The notes beneath the pieces are model-generated. The model was not told the DNA's origin, made no database searches, and saw nothing but the letters and a program-made list of their open reading frames with translations. 64,000 nt of DNA from positions 203,198 through 267,197 of the forward strand of contig NZ_CP043538.1 of assembly GCF_000364445.2 (NCBI RefSeq), read 5' to 3'. A program made the position numbers and the translations under genes. This document shows, piece by piece, positions 63,358 through 64,000 of this stretch. The first letter of the stretch is position 1; each line of letters opens with the position of its first letter. The DNA comes from Methylobacterium mesophilicum SR1.6/6 (GTDB lineage Bacteria; Pseudomonadota; Alphaproteobacteria; Rhizobiales; Beijerinckiaceae).

Positions 63358-64000
63358 TCAGAAGGCCCTCTGGCGGATGGTCTGCAGCGAGAGCAGGACG
63401 TCGGAATCGAGGCCGGAGCCGGAGCCGGTGAGCAGCGAGAGGGCCGGCGTCGGCGCCGGGTCGCTCTTGGCATCCCACCGGATGGTGAACCGCTTGATGA
63501 GCGGGTCGAGCTTCGCCGGGTCCTTCAGGCTCGCGATGTCGATCTTCCGCTCGATCGCCTTGGCCTGGCTGTCGAGGCTGCCCTTCGCCGATTCGGGCGG
63601 CAGGCCGATCGCGGTCCGCACCACCTCGGCCAGCGCCGGGTCGGCCAGGAGATCGTAGACGGATTTGACCGTCGGCGCCTTGCGCCGGAAGTACAGGGCC
63701 AGCCGGACGCCCTGGTTGTCGTCGCCGGCATCCGTCTCGAGGGTCTGCTGGATGTAGGCCTTGACCGTCGCGGAGCGGGGATCGGTCGCCAGCGTCTTGT
63801 AGCGGTCGATGAACTGGCTCAGCGTCCGCGGATCGCGGAGCGAGGCGACGCTCAGCGTCTTGGCGAAGGCCTCGGCCTGGTCGTTGATGCTCTGCCCGGC
63901 CGTCCCGGGGGGCAGGCCCAGGTCGGTCCGGACGATGTCGGCCAGCACCGGATCGCTGGCGATGTCCGTCGCGGAGGTGACGCCGTTGATCTTGGCCCTG
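63358..64000 (-). CDS. DUF1217 flagellar-cluster protein, 5' end outside the window
   Basis: At least 213 residues remain, with repeated units of the form DPxLxxIVRTxLGLPPxxA and SLRDPxxLxxxIxRY that define DUF1217. Members are found in alphaproteobacterial flagellar clusters next to flgF; the function is not established. The frame is open to the window edge. Its stop is separated from the flgF ATG by one base. Confidence 0.85.
   Translation of the reverse strand, partial: RAKINGVTSATDIASDPVLADIVRTDLGLPPGTAGQSINDQAEAFAKTLSVASLRDPRTLSQFIDRYKTLATDPRSATVKAYIQQTLETDAGDDNQGVRLALYFRRKAPTVKSVYDLLADPALAEVVRTAIGLPPESAKGSLDSQAKAIERKIDIASLKDPAKLDPLIKRFTIRWDAKSDPAPTPALSLLTGSGSGLDSDVLLSLQTIRQRAF

Overview
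The window is about 70% G+C and carries a gene set typical of an alphaproteobacterium of the order Rhizobiales, most probably Methylobacterium or a close relative. The pointers are a MucR/Ros regulator, an IalB-family protein, class I lysyl-tRNA synthetase, an SOS box of the alphaproteobacterial GTTC-N7-GTTC type at dinB, a typical rhizobial intergenic repeat and a CoA-ester lyase of the malyl-CoA lyase family. The genus is inferred from general family knowledge, not from a marker gene.

Layout. 1-2111: Mn(II) uptake, with mntH and mntR divergent around an MntR-box palindrome. 2127-10265: a predicted peptide or amide-bond system, comprising a transglutaminase-DUF2126 protein, a circularly permuted ATP-grasp/alpha-E protein and a second transglutaminase in one tightly packed operon, with a HExxH zinc metallopeptidase divergent from it. 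10338-20112: DNA repair and housekeeping: mfd (with an apparent frameshift), sdhE, a quinone oxidoreductase, pncA, dinB and rimO. 20488-23828: a complete 4-aminobenzoate operon (pabB-pabA-pabC) ending in a DoxX-like membrane gene. 24144-27036: repeats, a long perfect hairpin, a DUF892 ferritin-like protein and a chemoreceptor. 27048-32583: mazG, small unknown proteins, an NfrB-like glycosyltransferase divergent from a solute-binding protein, and a toxin-antitoxin pair. 32711-41724: class I LysRS, a PPOX flavoprotein, AmpG-like permease, DUF2778 protein (frameshifted), CoA-ester lyase, a GlxA-type regulator divergent from a second DJ-1/PfpI protein, an NTF2-like protein and hspQ. 41828-50636: IalB protein, a degenerate adenylate-forming enzyme, a degenerate receiver domain, a UbiH-type hydroxylase, a methyltransferase, a haloacetate-dehalogenase-like hydrolase and recG. 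50934-62775: DUF502 protein, KDG kinase, PAS-HTH and MucR regulators beside A+T-rich islands, an HdeD/papain-like fusion, a serine hydrolase, an SMR transporter, a SleB-like wall hydrolase and several tiny proteins. 62827-64000: the edge of a flagellar cluster, where flgF is cut short and joined to the tail of an unrelated reading frame.

Most of the window is conserved chromosomal backbone. The points of greatest interest are the ATP-grasp/transglutaminase operon, the damaged genes (mfd, DUF2778 and flgF), a family of three ~90-bp palindromic elements, a 21-bp perfect hairpin, and two very short genes (34 and 46 codons). I found no IS element, CRISPR array, rRNA or tRNA gene.
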